A stretch of 64,000 nt of DNA from Serpens gallinarum. GTDB lineage: Bacteria > Pseudomonadota > Gammaproteobacteria > Pseudomonadales > Pseudomonadaceae. Of the stretch, positions 43,560 to 51,241 are shown piece by piece. Position numbers and translations under genes: made by a program. The stretch is taken from the NCBI RefSeq assembly GCF_014836765.1, contig NZ_JACSQG010000012.1, forward strand, positions 1 to 64,000, written 5' to 3'. Below the pieces are notes generated by a model. It made no database searches. It saw only the letters and a list, made by a program, of their open reading frames with translations, and was not told where the DNA came from. Every line of letters starts with the position of its first letter. The stretch's first letter is position 1.

Positions 43560-43608
43560 TGAACTGCCGTTCAGCGGTCTGGGCATGACCAAGGTCTGCC
43601 CAGACCGC
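43560..43608 (+). other. Two adjacent hairpins in the 5' leader of the regulator gene
   Basis: The palindrome TGAACTGCCGTTCA (43560-43573) is followed at once by a perfect 11-bp stem pairing GCGGTCTGGGC (43574-43584) with GCCCAGACCGC (43598-43608) around a 13-nt loop. There is no T-run, so this is a structured leader or operator rather than a terminator. Confidence 0.6.
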
Positions 43609-43663
43609 AAGCAAATAATAACAACAAGGGGGCTGCAGGCCCCCAATGCCGAGGTGAGCGAGC

Positions 43664-44902
43664 ATGAATCCACAGCAGAGACAATTGCTGGCCCAGGCGG
43701 GTATCGGGGTTGAGCAGTACGATGAAATCATCAGCAGCATGTACGACGCTGCACTCGATTCGCTGAGCCTTGGGCGTGCGATGAACCTCATGCGCAACTT
43801 GTTCCAGGCCAACTACGTCACGCTGATTCTTCGCGTCTCGGAGGATGCGGTGATGGCGCCGATGATCGTGTCGGGTGAGGTGGACGGCATAGATGATCCC
43901 AGTTGCGCAGTCACGTACCTGACCTATCAGAACGAGGGCGCGCCGTTCAACGCCATCGAGCCGGACGTGGTGTTTACGATCGAAGACTTGATGACCTTGG
44001 CCGAGTGGTCGAGCTCCACCTACTATCTGATGTACTGCCATCCCCATAGCACCTTCCACATGCTGGGCGTGAATATCGCCACGTCTGAGGGCGGTGTGCT
44101 GCGTTTTCGGATCAACCGACCCAAGTCCGCGCCCGCCTTCAGCGAGACGGATCGCCTCCTATGCGAGCTGCTGGTTCCGCATCTGCGTAGAGCGATGCGT
44201 TTTTACTCGCAGCTCGATCGCAGTGCGTCGCTGGGTACGTTGTACTCGCAGGCCATCAGTCGCCTTTCCGTGGCCACCCTGGTGCTCGACGAAAATGGCA
44301 AGGTGCTTGAGTACAATCCCGTGGCCAGCGAGATCCTGGAAAGCAATGACGGGCTCAAGCTGGTCGGAGGCCGTCTGGAGGCGACCTATCCAAGCGACAA
44401 TCGAGAGTTGCAGCGGCTGCTGCGTGCAGCCTTCGCGGGACAGAATGTGGAGGGCGAGAGCGCTACGGCTGCGGTATCGATTTCGCGCCCGTCGGGGCAG
44501 GTGAACTTCGGCGTCGTGGTCGAGAGCGTGCCCTCCCAGGACCTCGCCGACAGCAAGGCGCGGCCAGCTGTGGTGGTCTACATCCGCGATGCGGCTGGAA
44601 GATCCCTGGCCAACACCATGGTAACCAAACAGCTGTTCAACCTGACCCCCGCCGAGACCGCCCTGGCGCTGGAGCTGGCCAACGGTCTGTCGCTGGAGGA
44701 GGCGGCCGAAGAGCTGAATATCCGGCGCAACACGGCGCGCGCGCACCTGCGTTCGATCTTTTCCAAAACCGGCGTGCGACGCCAGACGGAACTGGTCCGG
44801 ATCATGCTCAACAGTGTCATGGCCTTGGGCAGTTCACCCAGCGTTTACGAAAGTCCGGTACCGCGTCCGCAACTCGCGACCTCGGTCAGACGCTCCGCCT
44901 GA
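43664..44902 (+). CDS. LuxR-family transcriptional regulator, candidate regulator of the steroid cluster (TesR/TeiR-like)
   Basis: A 412-residue regulator. The C-terminal GerE/LuxR helix-turn-helix is clear (LTPAETALALELANGLSLEE, then AAEELNIRRNTARAHLRSIF, ~residues 327-384). The middle region (~195-300, ATLVLDENGKVLEYNPVASE) looks like a PAS sensor domain and the N-terminus (~1-180) is an uncharacterised sensor region. Length and layout resemble TeiR/TesR, the LuxR-type activator of testosterone degradation in Comamonas testosteroni. It is the only transcription regulator gene seen inside the steroid region. It has its own promoter and a structured leader. That it binds the 18-bp box is inference. 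Confidence 0.85.
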   Translation: MNPQQRQLLAQAGIGVEQYDEIISSMYDAALDSLSLGRAMNLMRNLFQANYVTLILRVSEDAVMAPMIVSGEVDGIDDPSCAVTYLTYQNEGAPFNAIEPDVVFTIEDLMTLAEWSSSTYYLMYCHPHSTFHMLGVNIATSEGGVLRFRINRPKSAPAFSETDRLLCELLVPHLRRAMRFYSQLDRSASLGTLYSQAISRLSVATLVLDENGKVLEYNPVASEILESNDGLKLVGGRLEATYPSDNRELQRLLRAAFAGQNVEGESATAAVSISRPSGQVNFGVVVESVPSQDLADSKARPAVVVYIRDAAGRSLANTMVTKQLFNLTPAETALALELANGLSLEEAAEELNIRRNTARAHLRSIFSKTGVRRQTELVRIMLNSVMALGSSPSVYESPVPRPQLATSVRRSA

Positions 44903-44920
44903 CCTGCACGTCGTCCTCCG

Positions 44921-44965
44921 TAGTCCGTGCGGACGATGCTGCGCTCCGACGCCCCTGTTGATACT
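44921..44965 (+). promoter_or_regulatory. Steroid-cluster box 12 with good -10, for the DUF1329 gene
   Basis: TAGTCCGTGCGGACGATG at 44921-44938 (16/18), GATACT (44960-44965) at 30.5 bp from the centre with an extended TGTT in front. The start codon is 168 bp downstream of the box, giving a long leader. Confidence 0.7.
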
Positions 44966-45106
44966 CGATGCACTGCTACACGCAGTTACAGGGGCTGATC
45001 GGGGCTACGCCGCCTACGTGTTTTTAATCCAGGCGTTGAAGCCTTCCGGTCCTCCTGTCATTCGAGCCGTGCCGCGCACTGCCGTCGAACCAATAAGGAG
45101 AACAAT

Positions 45107-46492
45107 ATGCGACGTAAAAAGATATTGGGCCTGGGCCTCGCCAGCGTACTCGCCTTGCAAATCCATTCTGGCCTGGCGCTGGCACAATTGCCGGCGGATC
45201 AGATTGCCCGTCTTGGTACGGAGCTGAGCTGCTTCGGCGCCATCAAGGCGGCTAATGCGGAGGGGTCCATTCCTGAATTCAGCGGCAAATGGTTCGGGGC
45301 GCCGGATGGCATCGACCCCGAGGCAAGCAGCCACCCGCAAGATCCCTACGCCGGCGAAAAGCCGCTGTTCGTGATCACTGTCCAGAACATGGATCGCTAT
45401 GCCGAGCGCCTATCCGCTGGCCAGAAGGCCCTGTTCAAGCAGTATCCAGACACCTTCAAAATGCCTGTATACCCTTCGCACCGCGACTTCAGCTACAGCA
45501 AGGGCGTGTGTGACGCCACGCTGGAGAACGCGCGCATCGCCAAGCTGGTGAACAATGGCGAGGGCATTGAGGGGCGCGCCGGAGGGGTGATGTTCCCCAT
45601 CCCGCAATCGGCCGAAGAAATACGCATGAATGCGACCATGGGCGGCCGTTACGCCTGGACCGAGGACTACATCTCCGACAACGCCTACGTCCTGAAGGAC
45701 GGCAAGGTCAACTGGGGACGGGTGCACTCGCGCAACTCGGCGCCGGGTAACGAACCGGGCAAGGTGATCTACACCAAGGATCTGAAGGCGTCGGCCTACT
45801 ACAGCAACCTGACCCTCCTGCCGCAGCGCGACAAAGGCGAAGTGAACAACGGGATTCACAGTTGGGATTATGTCGCCAATCCCTCCCAGAGCTGGCGCTA
45901 CGACCCCGGCACCCGCCGCGTGCGCCAATCACCGGGCTACGGCTACGACATGTCGTTCCCCGGCACCGGCGGTTCCATCACCGTGGATGAGGTGCGGATC
46001 TTCAATGGCTCGGGTCAGCGCTACGACTGGGAAATCCTGGGCAAGAAGGAAATGTACATTCCGGCGAACAACTACAAGATTCATTCTAACGAATGGAAGT
46101 ACGCCGACATGCTCACGCCCAACCACATCAATCCCGACGTGATGCGCTATGAGCTGCGTCGTGTGTGGGTGATACGGGCCACGCTGAAGGCGGGTTACCG
46201 TCACCTCTACGGCAAGCGTGACTTTTACATTGACGAAGACAGCTGGATGCCGGTGATGGGCGACAACTACGACAACCGTGGCGAGCTGTGGCGTACCTCC
46301 ATGCTCAACACCATTCATCTGCCGGAGCTGCAAGGCTGGCAGGCGGGGGTTGGCCTCTACCACGACCTGAATGCCGGAACCTACCTGGCCTTCAACCTCA
46401 TCAATGAGCAGCGTCGCGGCTACTACCTGAACCGGGGCGGCATCACGCCCAGCGATTTCGGGCCCGAGGCGGCCCGGCGCGCAGGACAGTAA
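45107..46492 (+). CDS. DUF1329 periplasmic/outer-membrane lipid-sorting-like protein
   Basis: A 461-residue exported protein with signal peptide (LGLGLASVLALQIHSGLALAQ). The body has the family features GKLVNNGEGIEGRAGGVMFP-like region near residue 145 (LVNNGEGIEGRAGG), GYDMSFPGTGG, and RHLYGKRDFYIDEDSW near 365. DUF1329 proteins belong to the LolA/LolB-like group (as I recall it) and often go with DUF1302 proteins in Pseudomonas. The start has AAGGAGAAC upstream. A role in carrying a hydrophobic steroid through the periplasm is plausible but unproven. Confidence 0.85.
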   Translation: MRRKKILGLGLASVLALQIHSGLALAQLPADQIARLGTELSCFGAIKAANAEGSIPEFSGKWFGAPDGIDPEASSHPQDPYAGEKPLFVITVQNMDRYAERLSAGQKALFKQYPDTFKMPVYPSHRDFSYSKGVCDATLENARIAKLVNNGEGIEGRAGGVMFPIPQSAEEIRMNATMGGRYAWTEDYISDNAYVLKDGKVNWGRVHSRNSAPGNEPGKVIYTKDLKASAYYSNLTLLPQRDKGEVNNGIHSWDYVANPSQSWRYDPGTRRVRQSPGYGYDMSFPGTGGSITVDEVRIFNGSGQRYDWEILGKKEMYIPANNYKIHSNEWKYADMLTPNHINPDVMRYELRRVWVIRATLKAGYRHLYGKRDFYIDEDSWMPVMGDNYDNRGELWRTSMLNTIHLPELQGWQAGVGLYHDLNAGTYLAFNLINEQRRGYYLNRGGITPSDFGPEAARRAGQ

Positions 46493-46517
46493 GCGCAGCA
46501 CTGACGCATGAGTAACC

Positions 46518-46538
46518 GTCGCGGCGCTCAGCCGCGAC
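46518..46538 (+). terminator. Hairpin after the DUF1329 gene
   Basis: GTCGCGGC (46518-46525) pairs with GCCGCGAC (46531-46538), 5-nt loop. No clear T-run; it may attenuate transcription before the EthD-like gene. Confidence 0.45.
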
Positions 46539-46594
46539 TTCATCGGTAACGAACCGTGCGTCGGCGCTCCCCGCGACGGCGTACCGGAGGTTCC

Positions 46595-47176
46595 TTGAAA
46601 TACCTGAGCCTGATCCGGCGCCGAGAGGATTTCACTCCTGAAGCCTTTCGGCGCTATTACGAAAACCAGCACGCGCCCCTGGCGCTTGGTTTCTTTCCGC
46701 CGCAACTGTATCGCCGCAACTACGCGGATCCGTCCGTGTCGGTGGGGTTCGATTGCCTCTGCGAGTTCGCCTATCCGGACGACTTCGATATCGAGGCGGC
46801 CATGGCGACGCCTGCTGGGCCGGCGCTGGCAGAGGACGAAAGCAAGTTCATCGAGCGTGAACGTACCCGAACAGCGCAGGCATCTCTGTTGTGTGGCGAG
46901 CCGCTTGCGCCGCGCCCGCTTGCTGAGCGCGAGCTCTGGCTGATCCCGCACAGCACGGTCGACCGCCAGGCGTTGACAGCAGCGTTCCAGAACATCCCGC
47001 TGCATTTACGCTCGGCTGCTTGCCTGGAAGAGCTGCAGCCCTACTGGTGCAGCGATTTCCCCTATGCCGCGTTGCTCAGTTTGGAGTCGCCAACAGTCGA
47101 TGCGCTGCCAGCGGCCTTCTCGGCGCTCGGTGCAATACGTCTGAACGTCGCTTCCTGCGCCTCCGTGTGCAACTGA
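46595..47176 (+). CDS. EthD-domain protein (TTG start)
   Basis: A 193-residue protein of the EthD/dimeric alpha-beta barrel type: KYLSLIRRREDFTPEAFRRYYENQHAPLA is the usual EthD N-terminus. A TTG at 46595 with GGAGG directly upstream gives the family-like start; a GTG at 46556 would add 13 unrelated basic residues. It may be an accessory protein or isomerase-like enzyme in steroid degradation; function unknown. It lies between DUF1329 and kshA and ends 26 bp before the kshA box. Confidence 0.7.
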   Translation: MKYLSLIRRREDFTPEAFRRYYENQHAPLALGFFPPQLYRRNYADPSVSVGFDCLCEFAYPDDFDIEAAMATPAGPALAEDESKFIERERTRTAQASLLCGEPLAPRPLAERELWLIPHSTVDRQALTAAFQNIPLHLRSAACLEELQPYWCSDFPYAALLSLESPTVDALPAAFSALGAIRLNVASCASVCN

Positions 47177-47202
47177 GCGGTATGGCGTTATGACCTTTGG
47201 CC

Positions 47203-47246
47203 TAGTCCATGCGGAGGATGAATGGCGAGCTGCTGTGCTCGAAGAT
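47203..47246 (+). promoter_or_regulatory. Steroid-cluster box 13, for kshA
   Basis: TAGTCCATGCGGAGGATG at 47203-47220 (14/18), GAAGAT (47241-47246) at 29.5 bp but a weak -10. The kshA start is 74 bp downstream. Confidence 0.55.
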
Positions 47247-47294
47247 GCGGGCCAGCAGTACCTGACAGTCACTGGGTTTCATTAGAGGATAATA

Positions 47295-48344
47295 ATGATG
47301 ACGAAACTCGTAGAAATCAGTGTCGAAGACACGCTCAAACCCTACCGCTATGCCCGTGGATGGCACTGTTTGGGGGCGGTTGAAGAATACCGTGACGGTA
47401 AACCGCACACCTTGGAGGCCTTCGGCACCCGCCTGGTGGCTTTCGCCGACACCAAGGGCGATATCCACGTACTTGATGCCTACTGCCCGCACATGGGGGC
47501 CGACCTTTCCCATGGCACCGTGGAGGGCGACCGCATCGTCTGTCCGTTCCACCACTGGAAGTACGATGCCAGTGGCAAGTGCGTCGACATTCCCTATTGC
47601 AAGCGGATACCGCCGAAAGCCAAGACGCGCAGCTGGCTGACCTGTATCGAGAACGGGCTGGTGTTCGTCTGGAACAATCCTGAAGGCAGGCCCCCGCGCG
47701 AAGGCGTGGTGATTCCTCATCTGCCGGAAATGGACAGCGACGAGTGGATCCATGAGTGGAACATCGACACCATGGTGATCGAGACCAACCCGCGCGAGTT
47801 GGTAGACAACCTGGCCGATGCGCAGCACTTCGGGCCCGTGCATGGCACGCCGACCACCTATTTCACCAACATCTTCGAAGGCCATATCGGCCATCAGATC
47901 TTCCGCGGAGACTCCGAGCGCCTGGGCGGCGGCCTGTCTGCGGACTCGGCCTATTACGGCCCGGCGACGCATTTCACCCGCCTCAGCTCCACCTTCGGCG
48001 GCGTCGAGGTGCATGCCATTCTGCTCAACAGCCACGTGCCGATCTCGCCCAATAGCTTCGTGCTGCGCTTCGGCTGCATGGTCAAGCGAGTGGAAGGCAT
48101 GACCGAGGAGCAGACCCGCGAGGTCGCCAAGCAATACGTCACCGGCAACCGCAACTCGTTCTACCAGGACGTGGTGATCTGGAAGAACAAGATCCGTATC
48201 GACAAGCCGGTCCTGGCCGAGAACGACGGCCCGGTGTACCAGCTGCGCGAATGGTACGAGCAGTTCTTCACCGACGAGGACCAGGTGCCGGCGAGCATGG
48301 CCGAGCGCCGCGAAATCGTCACGGTTGATCTGCGTCCGAAGTGA
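47295..48344 (+). CDS. kshA: 3-Ketosteroid 9alpha-hydroxylase oxygenase (Rieske)
   Basis: A 349-residue Rieske non-haem iron oxygenase. The [2Fe-2S] ligands are Cys64 and His66 (CPHMGAD) and Cys83 and His86 (CPFHHWKYD). The mononuclear iron ligands are His178 and His183 (NLADAQHFGPVHGT) with Asp292 (FYQDVVIW). It is KshA, which hydroxylates C9 of (di)ene-diones and, with KstD, opens ring B. Electrons come from KshB encoded at 12744. Two adjacent ATG codons (47295 and 47298) are equally possible starts. Confidence 0.93.
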   Translation: MMTKLVEISVEDTLKPYRYARGWHCLGAVEEYRDGKPHTLEAFGTRLVAFADTKGDIHVLDAYCPHMGADLSHGTVEGDRIVCPFHHWKYDASGKCVDIPYCKRIPPKAKTRSWLTCIENGLVFVWNNPEGRPPREGVVIPHLPEMDSDEWIHEWNIDTMVIETNPRELVDNLADAQHFGPVHGTPTTYFTNIFEGHIGHQIFRGDSERLGGGLSADSAYYGPATHFTRLSSTFGGVEVHAILLNSHVPISPNSFVLRFGCMVKRVEGMTEEQTREVAKQYVTGNRNSFYQDVVIWKNKIRIDKPVLAENDGPVYQLREWYEQFFTDEDQVPASMAERREIVTVDLRPK

Positions 48345-48387
48345 TCAGGCGGTTTGCCCTGAGCGGCCGCTCCTACCTGTCTTAACC

Positions 48388-48405
48388 GAGGCCCAAAAGG
48401 GCCTC
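48388..48405 (+). terminator. Short hairpin between kshA and the crotonase gene
   Basis: GAGGCCC (48388-48394) pairs with GGGCCTC (48399-48405) around AAAA. No long T-run follows. It may end the kshA transcript or partly attenuate it. Confidence 0.4.
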
Positions 48406-48426
48406 CTTGGTTCGGTGACCCGGAAC

Positions 48427-49242
48427 ATGCCCCGTTCTCCCGTTTTGCTTGAGCGTAATGGCCATGTCGCCCACATCCGCTTCGCGCGGCCCGAGGTGCT
48501 CAACGCACTGAATGCCGAAACGGCTGAAGCCCTGCTAGAGACCTGCCTGCAGGTCGCGAACGATCCTGACGCCCGTGTCGTGCTTCTGAGTGGTGAAGGG
48601 CGCGCATTCATGGCTGGGGGCGACCTTCACGAGCTGAGAAAGCAGGGTCTCGATGCCGCCAAGCGCATACTCACGCCGTTGCACCAGAGCATCCGCCTCT
48701 TGGATGCCATGCCGGTCCCGGTTGTGGCAAGCGTGCACGGTGCGGTTGCGGGTGCCGGCCTCAGTCTGATGATGGTCGCGGATCTCGCGATAGCCGCCGA
48801 AGGCACGCGCTTCAATTTCGCCTATAGCGACATTGCGACATCCTGTGACGGTGGCGCGTCGTGGGCGCTGCCGCGGCTGGTAGGGGTGCGCAAATCGATC
48901 GAGATCGCAATGCTCAGCGAACAATTCGATGCTCAGGAGGCACTGAAGCTGGGTTTGCTCACTCGCGTCGTCCCCGCTGCGCAGTTGACGCAGGCAACGT
49001 GGAACATGGTGGAGCGCCTCCAGGCGCGTGACCCGTTTGCGCTAGCGCACCTCAAGCGGCTTCTGCGGACTTCATTCGATAACTCCCTCGACCGTCAGTT
49101 GGAGGCCGAGCGGGAGGCGTTTGTCGAATGCGTGGCACGCCCCGGTTTCCCAGCTGCGCTGGACGCTTTTTTCGAGGCCAAGGCACGACGCAGCGTTCGC
49201 CAAGACCAGCTGGCGGCGACAACGGCCTCGACATCGACGTAA
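48427..49242 (+). CDS. Enoyl-CoA hydratase/isomerase (PaaG-like)
   Basis: A 271-residue crotonase. FMAGGDLHEL is the oxyanion segment; GAVAGAGLSLMMVAD lacks the hydratase Glu and ATSCDGGASWALPRLVG has the Asp-Gly-Gly pattern of enoyl-CoA isomerases such as PaaG. It likely shifts a double bond in an enoyl-CoA. The ATG at 48427 has only a weak ribosome-binding site; an in-frame start further up (48325) overlaps kshA. Last gene of the steroid region, followed by a terminator. Confidence 0.82.
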   Translation: MPRSPVLLERNGHVAHIRFARPEVLNALNAETAEALLETCLQVANDPDARVVLLSGEGRAFMAGGDLHELRKQGLDAAKRILTPLHQSIRLLDAMPVPVVASVHGAVAGAGLSLMMVADLAIAAEGTRFNFAYSDIATSCDGGASWALPRLVGVRKSIEIAMLSEQFDAQEALKLGLLTRVVPAAQLTQATWNMVERLQARDPFALAHLKRLLRTSFDNSLDRQLEAEREAFVECVARPGFPAALDAFFEAKARRSVRQDQLAATTASTST

Positions 49243-49337
49243 CGGCGGCGGCTGCGATCTTGGTCGCAGTCGCGCTCCTCATGGTGAGGCCGCTATCCCC
49301 GTGATTGCTCGAGCGCCTTTTGCTGACCGAAAAATCC

Positions 49338-49374
49338 AAAAAACCCAGGCACCTGGCGGTGACTGGGTTTTTTT
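49338..49374. terminator. Bidirectional terminator between the crotonase and porin genes
   Basis: AAAAAACCCAG (49338-49348) pairs with CTGGGTTTTTT (49363-49373), giving A and T tracts on both sides of a short GC core. It separates the steroid cluster from the porin gene. Confidence 0.75.
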
Positions 49375-49461
49375 ATGCCTGGTATTTTGTTTTCCCATAC
49401 GCCGGGCCGTACGGCACCGCCTTTGCTCAATCAGCACTTGACGGTGTGGTCTTCCGTGAGG

Positions 49462-49485
49462 AAAAAGCCCGTCGCGCAGACGGGC
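49462..49485 (-). terminator. Rho-independent terminator of the porin gene
   Basis: On the minus strand GCCCGTC pairs with GACGGGC (49479-49485 with 49467-49473), followed by five T. It is 46 bp past the porin stop codon. Confidence 0.8.
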
Positions 49486-49530
49486 CAACCCTGCGTAAAG
49501 GAATCAAACGCCAAGGAACCGCTGACCGCC

Positions 49531-50793
49531 TTACAGAATCGACAGCGGGTAGTGAACGATCAAACGGTTTTCATGCAGGTCGAAGCCTGGGCCCACACCG
49601 CTATCGCGACGCACGTCGGAGTTACGCCAGCGTACGCTGAGGTGTTTTAGCGCACCTTCCTGGAGGGTGTAGGCCAGCTCGGATTCACGGCCCCACTCTT
49701 CAGCGTCCTTGCGGCCTGCTGCGGTATGGATGCTGTCGCCGCTGATGTAGCGGTTCATCAGGGTCAGGCCGGGGATGCCCATGCCCGCGAAGTTGTAGTC
49801 GTGGCGAATCTGCCAGGAGCGCTCGTTGGGGTTGCCGTAGTCGTTGGTGAAGCTGTCGTTGACCAGGGTGCGGCCGCTGGAGCCATCGATACGCATGAAT
49901 TTGGTGTCGCCGCTGAGCTTCTGGTAGGCGAGGGTGAAACGGTTGTTGCCGGTTTGGGCCGAGAAGCTGCCTTGGTAGACCTTGTTGTCCAGATCGCCGG
50001 CCTTGGCGGCACCTTCTTCCTGGCCGTTGACGTAGCCGAGATTGGCGCCCAGTACCCAGTTACCGACCGGTTGCTTATGGGTGAGTTGTACGTAGCTCTG
50101 TTTGTAGACGTCTTCCAGGCGAGCGTGCCAGACGCCGACCATGGTGTTGTTGTCGTTGAAGCGGTACTCACCACCCGCAAAGTCGAAGGCACTGCTGTAA
50201 ATGCCGCTGTAGGACATGCGCTCCATGCTGGCGTCGTTGCGCTGGCTGTTGCCGTTGAAACGGCCACCGTACAGGCTCAGGCCAGCGATTTCCCGGGACG
50301 TGAGCTGGCCACCTTTGAAGGTTTGTGTCAGCGAACGACCATCGTCAGCCCACAGCACGGGCAGTGCAGCAGCCCACTCACCAACCTTCAGCTCTGTATT
50401 GGAAAACTTCGCCTTGGCGGCCACTGCGAGGCGGCCGAAGTCATCAGCAGCACGGCCGTCATCCTGTATCGGCAGCAAATCGCTACCGCTGGCGGTGCCG
50501 CGACCGCCGTCGAGTTTGACTGCGTACAAACCCAGCACATCAATACCGAAGCCGACGGGGCCTTCGGTGAAGCCCGAGCGGGCGTCGAGGATGAAGCTCT
50601 GCGTCCACGCCTCGGCCCGGTCTTGGTCCGTACGAGGGTGCTCGAGGTAGTTGCGGTTGAAATAAAAATTACGCATGCCCAGGTTGACCTTGGCATCTTC
50701 GATGAAGCCTGCGGCCTGGACGCCAACCGAGAGGCTGGAGGCCATGACGGCAATGGCAAGCGTGCTGGGAATGAAGTAAAGCGATGCTTTCAT
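49531..50793 (-). CDS. OprD-family outer-membrane porin
   Basis: A 420-residue outer-membrane protein with signal peptide (MKASLYFIPSTLAIAVMASS then LSVGVQA/AGF). OprD features: FIEDAKVNLGMRNFYFNRNY after the signal, RAEAWTQSFILDARSGFTEG, DVLGLYAVKLDGG, and GNPNERSWQIRHDYNFAGMGIPGL near the C-terminus. OprD/Occ porins take up small carboxylates, amino acids and related solutes; the substrate is not determined by sequence. It borders the steroid cluster but carries no steroid box, so its link with steroid uptake is uncertain. Confidence 0.9.
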   Translation of the reverse strand: MKASLYFIPSTLAIAVMASSLSVGVQAAGFIEDAKVNLGMRNFYFNRNYLEHPRTDQDRAEAWTQSFILDARSGFTEGPVGFGIDVLGLYAVKLDGGRGTASGSDLLPIQDDGRAADDFGRLAVAAKAKFSNTELKVGEWAAALPVLWADDGRSLTQTFKGGQLTSREIAGLSLYGGRFNGNSQRNDASMERMSYSGIYSSAFDFAGGEYRFNDNNTMVGVWHARLEDVYKQSYVQLTHKQPVGNWVLGANLGYVNGQEEGAAKAGDLDNKVYQGSFSAQTGNNRFTLAYQKLSGDTKFMRIDGSSGRTLVNDSFTNDYGNPNERSWQIRHDYNFAGMGIPGLTLMNRYISGDSIHTAAGRKDAEEWGRESELAYTLQEGALKHLSVRWRNSDVRRDSGVGPGFDLHENRLIVHYPLSIL

Positions 50794-51007
50794 TCTTATT
50801 GCTTCCTTTTTTCAAGGTGAAAAGTTCCCCGCCGCGCTTGCGGATAGGCGTTTGCAGAGGGGAGGGTGTTGGCTGTTCTAGGAGATTCGGCGTTTCAGCA
50901 TGGCGCCTCGGTCAGGCCAACCTGCGCGTTGCGAGGGTGCCGTTGCGGGGCGGGCAGTCTGGGAAGTCAAGTGAGCGGATTCAATTCGGTTGATGTCTTT
51001 TTGTGCG

Positions 51008-51025
51008 ATTAACGAACGCGTTAAT
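51008..51025. promoter_or_regulatory. Palindromic operator candidate
   Basis: ATTAAC (51008-51013) and GTTAAT (51020-51025) form an exact inverted repeat with a 6-bp spacer, in the region between divergent porin and mscS genes. The regulator is unknown. Confidence 0.35.
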
Positions 51026-51074
51026 GCTGTCTGAAGAAGCAATAAGAACCGGTCTACAAAAGGGGGTTCGGGCG

Positions 51075-51225
51075 ATAAGGTCCTCACGGAGCGCGCGACC
51101 GCTCGACGGACCTTATGCCGGGTCTTGGCCTCCCGGTTATTGAACTTATCGACCTGAGGGGACCCGAAAAGCTGTGCCTGCGCGTCCGGCCGTTGCCGGA
51201 GCAGGCCGGCATTTGGCGTTTTTTC
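51075..51225 (+). other. Structured leader upstream of mscS, with terminator-like hairpin
   Basis: ATAAGGTCC (51075-51083) pairs with GGACCTTAT (51108-51116), enclosing a second small stem (51089-51093 with 51100-51104). Further down CCGGCC (51186-51191) pairs with GGCCGG (51204-51209) and a 6-T run follows (51119+100, i.e. 51219-51224). The terminator-like element ends just before the mscS ribosome-binding site, a layout suggesting attenuation. Confidence 0.4.
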
Positions 51226-51241
51226 GGGAGAGGCTCAAATA

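Larger units (their letters stand above)
50794..51241. other. 448-bp divergent intergenic region (porin/mscS)
   Basis: No gene seen. It contains a palindrome ATTAAC-N6-GTTAAT (51008-51025), a nested hairpin (51075-51116) and a terminator-like hairpin with T-run (51186-51124 side, stem 51186-51109 as described for the mscS leader) before the mscS start. Confidence 0.5.
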
